Positions 39,075 to 48,032 of a stretch of DNA of 64,000 bases are shown here, one piece after another. Below the pieces are notes generated by a model, which saw only the letters and a program-made list of their open reading frames with translations, had not been told where the DNA came from and made no database searches. Numbering within the stretch: the stretch's first letter is position 1; every line of letters begins with the position of its first letter. The position numbers and the translations under genes are program-made. The DNA comes from Leucobacter chromiisoli (lineage in GTDB: Bacteria > Actinomycetota > Actinomycetes > Actinomycetales > Microbacteriaceae). The stretch covers positions 1 through 64,000 of the forward strand of contig NZ_JAEHOH010000022.1 of assembly GCF_016522505.1 (NCBI RefSeq), written 5' to 3'.

Positions 39075-39827
39075 ATGAGCGAGACCACCCGAGCCGACGG
39101 CCGAGCCCCCGGGCAGCTGCGGCCCGTCACGATCGAACGCGGCTGGAGCGCGCAGGCGGAGGGCAGCGCGCTCATCTCGTTCGGCGGCACGCGCGTCCTG
39201 TGCACCGCCTCCTTCACGCCGGGCGTGCCGCGCTGGCTGACCGGCCGGGGCACGGGCTGGGTGACGGCCGAGTACTCGATGCTGCCGCGCTCGACGAACG
39301 AGCGGATGCAGCGCGAGTCGGTCAAGGGCCGGATCGGGGGCCGCACGCACGAGATCTCGCGGCTCATCGGCCGCAGCCTCCGGGCCGTCGTCGACACGAA
39401 GGCGCTCGGCGAGAACACGCTCGTCATCGACTGCGACGTGCTGCAGGCCGACGGGGGCACCCGCACCGCCTCCATCACGGGCGCCTACGTCGCCCTCGTC
39501 GACGCGATCGCGTGGGGCAGGGAGCGGGGCCACATCGCCCGCAAGGCCCAGCCGCTCAAGGACAGCGTCGCGGCGGTCTCCGTCGGCATCGTCGGCGGCG
39601 TGCCGATGACCGACCTCGCGTACGTCGAGGACTCGCGCGCCGAGACCGACATGAACGTCGTGGTGACCGGCTCGGGCGACTTCGTCGAGGTGCAGGGCAC
39701 CGCCGAGGGCGCGCCCTTCCGCCGCGACGAGCTCGACGCGCTGCTCGATCTCGCGCTCGTCTCCGCCGGCGAGCTGCGCGAGATCCAGAGCGCCGCGCTG
39801 GGCGTCGACCCGCGGGGGGAGCAGTGA
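39075..39827 (+). CDS. rph: Ribonuclease PH
   Basis: The 250-residue protein starts [19 protein letters not shown] and has [17 protein letters not shown] and a C-terminal [17 protein letters not shown], the RNase PH pattern. It trims tRNA 3' ends using phosphate. The upstream AGGAGACATC gives a good ribosome site. Its stop overlaps the rdgB GTG. Confidence 0.97.
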   Translation: MSETTRADGRAPGQLRPVTIERGWSAQAEGSALISFGGTRVLCTASFTPGVPRWLTGRGTGWVTAEYSMLPRSTNERMQRESVKGRIGGRTHEISRLIGRSLRAVVDTKALGENTLVIDCDVLQADGGTRTASITGAYVALVDAIAWGRERGHIARKAQPLKDSVAAVSVGIVGGVPMTDLAYVEDSRAETDMNVVVTGSGDFVEVQGTAEGAPFRRDELDALLDLALVSAGELREIQSAALGVDPRGEQ

Positions 39828-40423
39828 CCGCGACCAGGGTCGTCCTCGCCTCCCACAACGCCCACAAGCTCGAGGAGCTGCGCCGCATCATCGGGCCCCT
39901 GATCCCGGGCATCGAGCTGATCGGCTACGACGGGCCGGAGCCCGTCGAGAACGGCACGAGCTTCGAGCAGAACGCGCTGCTCAAGGCCCGCGCCGCGGCG
40001 GAGCACACGGGTCTTCCCGCGGTCGCGGACGACTCGGGGATCGCCGTCGACGTGCTCGGCGGATGCCCGGGCATCTTTTCGGCCCGCTGGGGAGGGCCCT
40101 CGCGCAGCGACGCGGCGAACGTCGAGCTGCTGCTGTGGCAGCTCTCGGATCTCGCCGACGAGCACCGCGCCGCGGCCTTCGTGTGCGCCGCGGCGCTGGC
40201 GCTGCCGTCGGGGGAGGAGACCGTGCGGATCGGCACCTGGCCGGGGTCCGTGCTGCGCGAGCCCGCGGGCGCGGGCGGGTTCGGCTACGATCCGATCTTC
40301 CGCCCCGACGGCGAGGAGCGATCCGCCGCCGAGCTGAGCCCGTCCGAGAAGGATGCCCTCTCGCACCGCACCCGGGCCTTCGCGGCGCTCGCGCCCGACA
40401 TCCTCGAGCTGGCGGGCGAGTAG
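39824..40423 (+). CDS. rdgB: dITP/XTP pyrophosphatase
   Basis: The 199-residue protein has [14 protein letters not shown], the [17 protein letters not shown] helix, [14 protein letters not shown] and GFGYDPIF, the RdgB/HAM1 pattern. It hydrolyses non-canonical purine NTPs. The GTG start overlaps the rph stop (GTGA). Confidence 0.96.
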   Translation: MTATRVVLASHNAHKLEELRRIIGPLIPGIELIGYDGPEPVENGTSFEQNALLKARAAAEHTGLPAVADDSGIAVDVLGGCPGIFSARWGGPSRSDAANVELLLWQLSDLADEHRAAAFVCAAALALPSGEETVRIGTWPGSVLREPAGAGGFGYDPIFRPDGEERSAAELSPSEKDALSHRTRAFAALAPDILELAGE

Positions 40424-40430
40424 CATCCGA

Positions 40431-40481
40431 GTGGGCGGAAAAGCACCCGGATCCGGTGCTCGGCGAGCATGTTCTGCCCAC
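40431..40481 (+). terminator. Nested hairpin after rdgB
   Basis: An outer stem (GTGGGCGGAA with TTCTGCCCAC, one mismatch) encloses an AGCACCCGGATCCGGTGCT hairpin. It follows the rdgB stop closely and probably ends the murI-rph-rdgB transcript. Confidence 0.5.
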
Positions 40482-40522
40482 CCGGAGTTCTGTAGAGGCA
40501 CCGAACGGGGATGGAGGGCCCA

Positions 40523-43500
40523 GTGACCGAATCGCACCAGGGCGGGCTGAGGCGCCCGGAGGTCTCGGAGGCGGACGCCGCGCTGATCGCGCGCGAGTGC
40601 TATGGCGTCGAGGCCGTCGCCCGTGAGCTCGGCAGCAACCAGGATCGCAACTTCGTGCTCGCGGAGGCGGACGGCGCCCGCAGCGTGCTGCGCGTCGACA
40701 ACCCCGTGTTCGGGGACGAGGCGCGGGAGGCCCAGCACGCCGCGCTCGATGCGTATCGCGCCGGCGGCGTCGCGGTCCCCGCGATGCTGCCCGGGGTCGA
40801 CGGCCGGACCACGCAGCGCTGGCGCGGGCTCGCCGTGCGGCGGAGCGAGTTCGTGGAGGGCGAGGCCCTCGTCGACGCGGGCTATCTCGCCCCCGTCGTG
40901 CTGCGGGAGTTCGGCAGCCTCGCCGCCGCCTCCGTGCGCGCCCTCGCCGCGCTGCGGCACCCCGGCCTCGATCGCGCCCACATGTGGGATATGCGCGTCG
41001 CCCACGCCGAGACCCTGCGGCTGGCGCCCGCGATCCGGGATCGTGCCCTGCGGAGCCGCGTGCTGGCCGCGGCGAACGCGGCGCGGGCGGCCCTCGCCCC
41101 TCTCGTCGCGGAGCTGCCGGTGCAGGCGATCCACGGCGACCTCACCGACGACAACGTGATGGGCCGGATCGGCGACGACGCGAGAGCCCACCCGTTCGCG
41201 GTCCTCGACCTCGGGGATCTCTCCTACGGGTGGCGGGTCGCGGAGCTCGCCGTGACCGCCTCCTCGATGCTGCACCACGAACCGGAGCGCCCGCTGCGCG
41301 TGCTCGACACCATCGCGGCCTTCCACCGCGGCGCCGCCCTCGGCGCGACGGAGGCCCGGGCGGTGTGGCCGCTGATCGTGCTGCGCGCCTGCCTGCTGGT
41401 CGCGAGCGGTCACCGCCAGCTCGAGATCGACGGCGGCAACGACTACGCGCGGGATCGGATCGCGGGCGAGCAGGCGATCTTCGACGCCGCCACGGCGCTG
41501 CCCCTCGCCGAGGCGACGGAGCACGTGCTCGCGCGGCTCGGCTTCCACGGCGTCGCGCACGGCGCTGGGCTGCGGCTCGCGGCGGTGCCGCGCACGCCGT
41601 CGCCGGAGCCGGGGGAGGGCGCGCCTCCGCTGCGCTCGCTCCTGCCCGGGCTCGAGGGCGGGGTCGCGGTGCTCGATCCGGGGGTGGAGTCCGAGGCGCT
41701 CGCGGGCGGCCGGTGGCTCGAAGCCGGCGCCGAGGACCGGCTTGTCGGGGAGGCGCTCGCGGACCCGCGGATCCGGGCCGCGGTCTTCCCGTACGGCGTC
41801 TACCGGCTCACTCGGGCGCGCGTCGACGCGGCCGACGCCGCGGAGACGTGGCCCATCGACACCGAGGTGCGGCTCGCGGCCGGCGCGCAGCTGGCGGTGA
41901 CGAGTCCCGTCGACGCGCGCGTCGTCGTCGCGGTGCCGGGGTCCGGCGCGACGCCGGGCTCGGTCACCCTGCAGCTCGACGAGACGTGGCTGCTGACCGT
42001 CGTCGGCGTCGAACCGGCAGGGACCGGACCCGACGGGAACCGAGACGGAGGGGACGCCGGTCCCGCCGAGGGCCGCGGGGCCGAGGTGCGCGCCGGCGAC
42101 GTCGTGGCGCGGGTGCCCGCATCCGGATCGCCCCGCTCGCTGACCGTCGGCCTCTGCCGCATCGACGCGATGCTCGAGATCCTCGCAGACGGCCCCGTGA
42201 CGGCGGCCTCCGAGCCCGGCCGCGCCCAGCTCGTCACCCCCGAGCGCGCGACGGCGTGGCGGCGCTTCACGCACGATCCCGCGGCCCTGCTCGGCCTCGA
42301 GCCCGCGGCGCAGCGCGACGAGTCCGGCGACGAGCAGGCGCGCCGGGAGCGCATCTTCGCGAGCGCCCAGGAGCGGTACTACGAGCAGCCGATGCAGATC
42401 GAGCGCGGCTGGCGGCACCACCTCGTCGACACGACGGCTCGGGCCTATGTCGACATGGTCAACAACGTGACGGGCCTCGGCCACGGCCACCCCGGCGTCG
42501 CCGACGCGGCGAACCGGCAGATCCGGATCCTGAACACGAACTCCCGCTTCCTCTACCGCGAGCTCGCCGAGTACAGCGAGCGGCTGCTGGCGACGCTGCC
42601 CGACGCGGCGCGCACGCCGAGCCCCGACGGCGGGCGGGAGGCGCTCGACACGGTGCTGCTCGTGAACAGCGGATCCGAGGCCGTGGATCTCGCCCTGCGG
42701 CTCGCCCAGGCGGCGACGGCCCGCAGGACGATCGTCGCGCTGCGCGAGGCCTATCACGGCTGGACGATGGCGAGCGACGCGGTGACGACGAGCGCCTACG
42801 ACAACCCGTGGGCGCTCGAGAACCGGCCCGACTGGGTGCACGTCGCCGATGTGCCGAACCGCTTCCGCGGCACCCACCGGGGCGAGGCCGGCGACCTCTC
42901 GGTCGGCCGCCGCTACGCCGCCGACCTCGGGGACGATCTGGACCGGCTGGCGGTGGAGGGCCGCGACGTCGCGGGCTTCATCTGCGAGTCGGTGCTCGGC
43001 AACGCTGGCGGGGTGCTGCTCCCCGAGGGATACCTCGCCGACGCCTACGCGCGCGTGCGCGCCGCCGGCGGGCTCTGCATCGCCGACGAGGTGCAGGTGG
43101 GCTTCGGCCGCATGGGCGCGAGCTTCTGGGGGTTCGAGCGCTCGGGCGCGATCCCCGATCTCGTGACGATCGCGAAGCCGATGGGCAACGGATTCCCGAT
43201 GGGCGGCGTGATCACCTCGAAGCGGATCGCCGACGCGCTCGCGACCCAGGGGCAGTTCTTCTCGTCCGCGGGCGGCAATCCGCTGAGCTGCCGGGTCGGG
43301 ATCGCGGTGCTCGACGCGATGCGCGACGAGGGGCTGCAGGAGAACGCCCGGGTCGTGGGGGAGCGGCTCGCGGAGGGGTTCCGCGCGCTCGCCGAGCGGC
43401 ACCCGATCGTCGGTCCGGTGCACGGCGAGGGGCTCTACCTCGGCGTCGAGCTGGTGCGGGACCGCGGGACGATGGAGCCCGCCACGGCCGAGGCGGCCGC

Positions 43501-43654
43501 CGTCTGCGAGCGGCTCCGCGAGCTCGGGGTGATCGTGCTGACGACGTCGGAGCGCTCGAACGTGCTGAAGGTGAAGCCGCCGCTCACCCTCACCGCCGAG
43601 AGCGCGGACTTCGTGGTCGACGCGCTCGATCGGGTGCTGTCCGGCGGCTGGTAG
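40523..43654 (+). CDS. Fused APH-type kinase / M23-like domain / class III aminotransferase-like phospholyase
   Basis: The 1,043-residue protein has an APH-fold kinase (about residues 1-345) with AIHGDLTDDNVM (about 202) and DLGDLSYGW; a middle beta domain (about 370-560) like M23 peptidases but without a clear HxxxD or HxH zinc set; and a class III PLP domain (about 610-1043) with LLVNSGSEAVDLAL, YHGWTMAS and the PLP Lys in TIAKPMGNG (about 885). Similar fusions helped identify hydroxylysine kinase and ammonia phospholyases. It may phosphorylate an amino alcohol and then eliminate phosphate and ammonia. The GTG at 40523 has GGAGGG upstream. Confidence 0.85.
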   Translation: MTESHQGGLRRPEVSEADAALIARECYGVEAVARELGSNQDRNFVLAEADGARSVLRVDNPVFGDEAREAQHAALDAYRAGGVAVPAMLPGVDGRTTQRWRGLAVRRSEFVEGEALVDAGYLAPVVLREFGSLAAASVRALAALRHPGLDRAHMWDMRVAHAETLRLAPAIRDRALRSRVLAAANAARAALAPLVAELPVQAIHGDLTDDNVMGRIGDDARAHPFAVLDLGDLSYGWRVAELAVTASSMLHHEPERPLRVLDTIAAFHRGAALGATEARAVWPLIVLRACLLVASGHRQLEIDGGNDYARDRIAGEQAIFDAATALPLAEATEHVLARLGFHGVAHGAGLRLAAVPRTPSPEPGEGAPPLRSLLPGLEGGVAVLDPGVESEALAGGRWLEAGAEDRLVGEALADPRIRAAVFPYGVYRLTRARVDAADAAETWPIDTEVRLAAGAQLAVTSPVDARVVVAVPGSGATPGSVTLQLDETWLLTVVGVEPAGTGPDGNRDGGDAGPAEGRGAEVRAGDVVARVPASGSPRSLTVGLCRIDAMLEILADGPVTAASEPGRAQLVTPERATAWRRFTHDPAALLGLEPAAQRDESGDEQARRERIFASAQERYYEQPMQIERGWRHHLVDTTARAYVDMVNNVTGLGHGHPGVADAANRQIRILNTNSRFLYRELAEYSERLLATLPDAARTPSPDGGREALDTVLLVNSGSEAVDLALRLAQAATARRTIVALREAYHGWTMASDAVTTSAYDNPWALENRPDWVHVADVPNRFRGTHRGEAGDLSVGRRYAADLGDDLDRLAVEGRDVAGFICESVLGNAGGVLLPEGYLADAYARVRAAGGLCIADEVQVGFGRMGASFWGFERSGAIPDLVTIAKPMGNGFPMGGVITSKRIADALATQGQFFSSAGGNPLSCRVGIAVLDAMRDEGLQENARVVGERLAEGFRALAERHPIVGPVHGEGLYLGVELVRDRGTMEPATAEAAAVCERLRELGVIVLTTSERSNVLKVKPPLTLTAESADFVVDALDRVLSGGW

Positions 43655-43657
43655 GGG

Positions 43658-44311
43658 TCAGCTCCCCGCGAGCACGGCGAGGACGAGCTCGACGAGCACG
43701 ACCGCGCTCACGAGGGCGAACACCCCGCCCGCCACGATGTCGAGCCAGGGCGCGGCCCTGCGGAACCAGCGCCGGAAGGCCGCCGCGGAGCAGGCGAGCG
43801 CGACCGCGAGGAACCAGGCCAGGCCCGTGAGCGACATGAGCACGATCACGACGACGCGATCCCGCAGCTCGGTGCCCGGCGGCAGGAACTGCGCGAGCAG
43901 CGCCGTGAAGAAGACGAGCGCCTTCGGGTTCGACAGGTTCGTGACGAGTCCGAGCAGCCACGGCCGTCTCGGGCCGGTCGCGATCTCTTCGGGGTCGGGG
44001 CGGCGCAGCCCGCGGATCCCGGACCGGATGCTCTGCGCGCCGATCCAGCCCAGCACGAGGGCTCCCGCGAGCTGCAGCGCGGGGAGCAGCCACGGCAGCG
44101 AGTCGAGCAGCACCGCGAGCCCCAGCACCGAGAACAGGATCCAGAGCAGATTGCCGCTCATGATGCCGAGCGCGGCGAGCACGGCGGCGCGCCGCTCGCG
44201 GATCGCGAGGCGCATGAGCAGGAAGACGTCGGGCCCCGGCATCATGACCGCCGCGAGCCAGGCGAGGGTGAGCGCGGTCCACGCCCCCGCCGACAGCCCG
44301 CTCACGATCAC
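43658..44311 (-). CDS. LysE family amino acid exporter
   Basis: The 217-residue protein has six likely membrane segments and the LysE/RhtB features MMPGPDVFLLMR near residue 20 and LVTNLSNPKALVFFTALLAQF. It should export an amino acid or related solute. It converges on the fusion gene with only 3 bp between the two stops, so no terminator space is available. The GTG at 44311 replaces a long low-complexity N-terminal frame. Confidence 0.88.
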   Translation of the reverse strand: MIVSGLSAGAWTALTLAWLAAVMMPGPDVFLLMRLAIRERRAAVLAALGIMSGNLLWILFSVLGLAVLLDSLPWLLPALQLAGALVLGWIGAQSIRSGIRGLRRPDPEEIATGPRRPWLLGLVTNLSNPKALVFFTALLAQFLPPGTELRDRVVVIVLMSLTGLAWFLAVALACSAAAFRRWFRRAAPWLDIVAGGVFALVSAVVLVELVLAVLAGS

Positions 44312-44409
44312 CCGACCATCCTGGCACGTTCGGAGAACCGGGATCGGTCGCGGCGCGGCGCGGGCCGGCGGCCGACCAGACGTCGATGCGGCTGTATCGG
44401 GCCGGCGGA

Positions 44410-44503
44410 GATGCGCGGTCGGCGGGTCGCGCGGTGGGTCGGTGGAGATGCGCGCTGGGTCGGCGGGGTCGCGCGGCGGGTCGGTGGAGACGCGCGGCGG
44501 GTC
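44410..44503. repeat. Tandem GGGTCGGTGGAGA-type repeats
   Basis: About two and a half units of 37-42 bp sharing GGGTCGGTGGAGA and TCGCGCGG lie between the GNAT and LysE genes. The rest of the 44,312-44,501 gap holds nothing else that I can support. Confidence 0.7.
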
Positions 44504-45041
44504 AGCGCTGGGGAAGCGCCGGCCCCTCGGGGAAGTCGCGGCGCGTGAGGTCGAGGAAGAGCGCATCGTCCAGGGAGCCGTCGGGGCGCACCTGGTAGTC
44601 GCGGAGAACGCCGACGCGCCGGAAGCCCATGCGCTCGTAGCTGCGGATGGCGCCCTCGTTCTTGACGTTCGGGTCGAGGGTGACCCGCGTGATCCCGGCG
44701 GCGAACTCCTCGCGGATCGCGAGGGCGAGCGCCTCCTCTCCGATGCGGCGGCCGCGGAAGGCGGTGCCGATGAAGATGTGCATCACCGTGGTCGGGTACT
44801 CCGGGTCATCGCCGCGCAGCACGACGAGCGCTCCGGCGCAGGATCCGGCGACCTCGATGATGCGCACCGTGTCGGGGTGGTCGAGGAACTCGGCGCGGAT
44901 CCGCTGCGGGGTGTAGCCGACCCACCACTCGGCGACCTCGGGCTCGGTGAGGATCGCGAGGAGCGGATCCTCGTCGCGCGCCTCGGGTGCGCGCAGCGAG
45001 ACGAGCGGGCCGACGAGGGGGAGTGCGGGCGGAGTGCTCAT
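44502..45041 (-). CDS. GNAT family N-acetyltransferase
   Basis: The 179-residue protein has the GNAT acetyl-CoA loop in GTAFRGRRIGEEALALAI and the NEGAIRSYERMGFRRVG segment, as in AAC(6')/RimJ-type enzymes. The substrate is not clear. TACGCT is 7 nt before the ATG, suggesting a leaderless mRNA. Confidence 0.88.
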   Translation of the reverse strand: MSTPPALPLVGPLVSLRAPEARDEDPLLAILTEPEVAEWWVGYTPQRIRAEFLDHPDTVRIIEVAGSCAGALVVLRGDDPEYPTTVMHIFIGTAFRGRRIGEEALALAIREEFAAGITRVTLDPNVKNEGAIRSYERMGFRRVGVLRDYQVRPDGSLDDALFLDLTRRDFPEGPALPQR

Positions 45042-45056
45042 GACTGCGAGCGTAGC

Positions 45057-45092
45057 GGATGGGGCGCCCGCGTGGCCGCGCGCGCCCCATCC
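45057..45092 (-). terminator. Hairpin after the hsp20 gene
   Basis: An 11-bp perfect stem (GGATGGGGCGC/GCGCCCCATCC) follows the heat shock gene stop and lies 3 bp from the -10 box of the GNAT gene. It probably ends the hsp20 transcript. Confidence 0.65.
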
Positions 45093-45106
45093 ATCCGCCG
45101 GGCGGT

Positions 45107-45538
45107 TCAGGCGTCGATCGCCTGCCGCGGCTCGGACGAGGCGGTGACGGAGATCTTGCGCGGCTTCGCCTCCTCCGCCACCGGCACGTCGAGTCGGAGC
45201 ACTCCCGCCTCGTAGCTGGCCGAGATGCGGGAGGTGTCGAGATTGTCCCCGAGCACCAGCTGCCGGCTGAAGACGCCGCGGGGGCGCTCGGCCGCGAGCT
45301 GCTCGATCTCGCCGGTCATCCCCGGGCGCTCGGCCTTGACGGTGATCACGTTGCGCTCCACGTCGAGGTCGATGGCGTCGGGCGCGACGCCGGGCAGGTC
45401 GAACTCGATGTGGAAGGTGTCGCCGTCGCGCCAGGCGTCCATCGGCATCGCGGTGGGGCGGGCGAGCGTGCCGTCGGCCCCGAACAGCTGCTGGGTGAGA
45501 CGGTCGAATTCACGGAACGGGTCGGTGCGCATGAGCAT
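45107..45538 (-). CDS. Small heat shock protein (Hsp20/alpha-crystallin)
   Basis: The 143-residue protein has the alpha-crystallin domain (about residues 40-130) with [31 protein letters not shown] and [16 protein letters not shown]. It holds unfolded proteins during stress. AAGGAGACTC precedes the ATG. A MerR-family gene is divergent and may control it. Confidence 0.94.
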   Translation of the reverse strand: MLMRTDPFREFDRLTQQLFGADGTLARPTAMPMDAWRDGDTFHIEFDLPGVAPDAIDLDVERNVITVKAERPGMTGEIEQLAAERPRGVFSRQLVLGDNLDTSRISASYEAGVLRLDVPVAEEAKPRKISVTASSEPRQAIDA

Positions 45539-45646
45539 GAGAGTCTCCTTTCCTGTCGCTGATCTGCGTGTCTCTCCCTCTGCGGGCTCGGCCGCCACGG
45601 GTCCGCGCATCGCGGCTCATGGCCGGTGCCGCTCCTCCGGCGTCCG

Positions 45647-45676
45647 TTGACCCGCCGCGTCGGTCGAACCTATAAT
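45647..45676 (+). promoter_or_regulatory. Predicted promoter of the MerR-family gene
   Basis: TTGACC and TATAAT are separated by 18 bp, the most consensus-like promoter seen in the window; the long spacer would suit MerR-type regulation. It lies between the divergent hsp20 and merR-like genes. Confidence 0.65.
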
Positions 45677-45730
45677 GAGGGATATAGATTTCATAACACG
45701 AAGACGAGCGATGTGCAAGGGGTGGATGCC

Positions 45731-46057
45731 GTGGGGCGGTCGGGCGACGATGAGGGGGAGGCCCGCTTCGACGAGGATCGCGGGGTCTACGCCATCTCCG
45801 TGGCCGCGGAGATGGTGGGGCTGGGGGTGCAGACCCTGCGGGTGTACGAGGCCCGCGGGCTGCTCGCCCCCGAGCGCACACCCGGCGGCACCCGTCGCTA
45901 CAGCGCCGGCGACGTCGAGCGCCTGCGCCGCATCGCGGCGCTGCTCGATGCGGGCCTCAACCTCGCGGGCATCGGCATGGTGCTCGCCCTGCAGGACGAG
46001 AACGCCAGGCTCCGGCGGGAGCGGGCGGACCGAGTGGAAGGACGAGGAGGACGATGA
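45731..46057 (+). CDS. MerR family regulator, HspR-like
   Basis: The 108-residue protein has the MerR HTH (about residues 18-85): VYAISVAAEMVGLGVQTLRV, YEARGLLAPERTPGGTRRYS and VERLRRIAALLDAGL, then a short coiled coil. It resembles HspR, which represses heat shock genes in actinobacteria, and lies beside hsp20. No HAIR-type CTTGAGT repeat is visible. GTG starts at 45713, 45722 or 45731 are possible; the last has AAGGGG at a suitable distance. Confidence 0.88.
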   Translation: MGRSGDDEGEARFDEDRGVYAISVAAEMVGLGVQTLRVYEARGLLAPERTPGGTRRYSAGDVERLRRIAALLDAGLNLAGIGMVLALQDENARLRRERADRVEGRGGR

Positions 46058-46287
46058 CGATGGATCGACGCGATGCGACGCCCGCGACGCCGGGCCCGGA
46101 TGTCGAGACCCCCGAGGCGGATCTGGCCGAGCAGCGGCTCGTGGCGGACCCGGCGGCCGACGACCGGGGCGGCGATGCGGAGGGAGCTGCAGGCGACCCG
46201 CCGGAGCTCGTGAACGAGGCGGATTGGATCGAGCAGCAGATCGATGTGCCCCACGACGACGAGGATCGCGGGGAGGCCGAGGCGTGA
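46054..46287 (+). CDS. Small acidic hypothetical protein
   Basis: A 77-residue Asp/Glu/Ala-rich protein, probably disordered, with a more defined C-terminal part (LVNEADWIEQQIDVPHDDED). Its ATG overlaps the MerR stop by four bases, so both are co-translated and likely co-regulated with heat stress. No known family. Confidence 0.7.
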   Translation: MTMDRRDATPATPGPDVETPEADLAEQRLVADPAADDRGGDAEGAAGDPPELVNEADWIEQQIDVPHDDEDRGEAEA

Positions 46288-46332
46288 GCGGCGCCCGGCG
46301 CCGGGGCGCGAAGCCGCCGACCCGATAGTCTT

Positions 46333-46363
46333 GCGTGGAGGCCGGGCTCCGCTCGGCCTCCAC

Positions 46364-46365
<2 letters not shown>
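46333..46365 (+). other. 12-bp hairpin abutting tRNA-Leu
   Basis: GCGTGGAGGCCG and CGGCCTCCACGC form a perfect stem with a 9-nt loop. The right arm covers the first two bases of the tRNA. TAGTCT at 46326-46331 could be the tRNA promoter. The hairpin may end the upstream operon or sit in the tRNA leader. Confidence 0.7.
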
Positions 46366-46445
<80 letters not shown>

Positions 46446-46502
46446 CCGTGCCGCGAAACCCGGCGTCGTCGCTGGGGGCTGGCGGCATCATCGACGACGG
46501 CG

Positions 46503-47822
46503 TCAGCTCAGCCAGGTGGGCACGGCCACGACGAGCCAGGCGAGCCCCGGCCCGATGAGGCACATGAGCCCGGCGTAGCCGAGCATCTTGCGGTAGTAGC
46601 GGTCGCGGACGCCGGCGTCGACGTTCGCGAGCAGCATGGCGCCGTTCGTGGAGAAGGGGCTGATGTCGACGATGGTCGCGGCGATCGCGAGCGCGGCGAC
46701 GAACCCGCCGACGTGCACGTCCCCGGAGGCGAGGAAGGGGCCAGCGAGTCCGATGACCACGCCGATGATCCCGAGCGAGGACGCGAGGGCCGAGACCACG
46801 CCGGCGAGATAGAACAGCAGCAGCGCGGCGAGCAGCGGCACGCCGAGACCCATGATGCCGTCCGAGACCCACGCGACCGTGCCGGCCTGCTCGAGGACGT
46901 AGATGTAGGAGAGCACGCCCGTGATGAGCACCACGATGGGCCAGGAGACCTTCGCCAGCGCCGCCTTCCCGTCGGCCGGCCGCAGGGCGGCGAGCAGCGC
47001 GCCGATGGAGATCGAGACGATCCCGATGTCGGCTCCGAACCCGATGACGGAGACGGCCATCGCGGCGAGGCCGATGAGGGTGACCAGCTGGAACGCGGTC
47101 AGCTTCGCCACGGGGGCCGCGGCGGTGGCCGTGAGCGTCGCGCCGGATCCTGGTCCTGACCCGACACCTGCGCCGCTCCCAGCGGTCGCGCCGTCCGCAC
47201 CCGCACCCGCGTCATCGGCGGCGACCGGACCCGGGCGGTGGCGGATCACCAGCCACACGACCGCGGCGAAGAGCAGGTTGAAGCCGAACGGCGCCAGGAA
47301 CAGGACGAGGGGCGTGGACTCGAAGCCGTTCCTGGTGAGGTAGTCGTTGATGAAGACGCCGTAGACGCTGATGGGCGAGAACGCACCGGCGAGGGCGCCG
47401 TGCACCACGAGCAGGCCGGTCATGAACGTGTTGAGCCCGTTCCTGCGGGCGAACCGCAGGGCCAGCGGGGCGATGATGGCGACGGCGAAGAGCGCGCCGA
47501 ACGCGATGAGGGCGGCGGTGAGGAAGAAGAAGATCCAGGGGGCGGCGGTCACCCGGCCTCGCACCAGCTTCACGCACCAGTGCACCAGCACGTCGATCGC
47601 GCCGTTGTTCTGCGCGAAGCCGAACAGGTAGGTCAGGCCGACCAGGGTGACGAAGAGGTCGATCGGGAACCCGGCGAGGGACGCGTCGAGATCGAGCCCG
47701 AGGCCGAGGAGGCCGAGCCCCGCCGCCGCGACGAAGCCGAGCAGGCCCATGTTGACCTCCCGCCAGGTGCCGACGACGAACATGGCGGCGAGAACGACGA
47801 TGCTGATGGCTTCCAGGGTCAA
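46503..47822 (-). CDS. MatC-like dicarboxylate carrier
   Basis: The 439-residue protein has about 11-12 membrane helices. The start EAISIVVLAAMFVVGTWREV and LVGLTYLFGFAQNNGAIDVL match the N-terminal domain of MatC dicarboxylate (malonate-type) carriers. A Gly/Ala/Ser-rich loop (about residues 203-240) separates the halves. The substrate is inferred. It is divergent from the oxidoreductase gene; a TAGTCT box at about 47883 reads toward it. Confidence 0.83.
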   Translation of the reverse strand: MTLEAISIVVLAAMFVVGTWREVNMGLLGFVAAAGLGLLGLGLDLDASLAGFPIDLFVTLVGLTYLFGFAQNNGAIDVLVHWCVKLVRGRVTAAPWIFFFLTAALIAFGALFAVAIIAPLALRFARRNGLNTFMTGLLVVHGALAGAFSPISVYGVFINDYLTRNGFESTPLVLFLAPFGFNLLFAAVVWLVIRHRPGPVAADDAGAGADGATAGSGAGVGSGPGSGATLTATAAAPVAKLTAFQLVTLIGLAAMAVSVIGFGADIGIVSISIGALLAALRPADGKAALAKVSWPIVVLITGVLSYIYVLEQAGTVAWVSDGIMGLGVPLLAALLLFYLAGVVSALASSLGIIGVVIGLAGPFLASGDVHVGGFVAALAIAATIVDISPFSTNGAMLLANVDAGVRDRYYRKMLGYAGLMCLIGPGLAWLVVAVPTWLS

Positions 47823-47974
47823 CGCGGCTCCATAACCTCTGTGCGGGGGAGTGGGAAGAGAACTGTGAGCAGAACAGAGCGAAGACTAGCAAACTCCGGC
47901 GCTGAGACGTCCTCGCCGCCGCGGGGCGGGCGCTCGGTGTTACGCCGCTTTTCGGGTTCCGGGAGCGACGCCTC

Positions 47975-47980
47975 TACACT
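47975..47980 (+). promoter_or_regulatory. Predicted -10 box (TACACT)
   Basis: TACACT lies 52 bp upstream of the oxidoreductase ATG, in the divergent region with the MatC-like gene. No clear -35 or operator is seen. Confidence 0.4.
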
Positions 47981-48032
47981 GGAGTGGCTGTTCGCGTCTG
48001 CCGCGAGCAGCCAGGAGCGACGAGGGGTGGGC

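Noticed and set aside
42000..42170. Active M23 peptidase in the kinase fusion
   Set aside because: The region lacks the HxxxD and HxH zinc residues needed for catalysis.
39485..43423. 1,312-codon minus-strand frame
   Set aside because: Antisense to rph, rdgB and the kinase fusion; composition is of the His/Arg/Gly shadow type.
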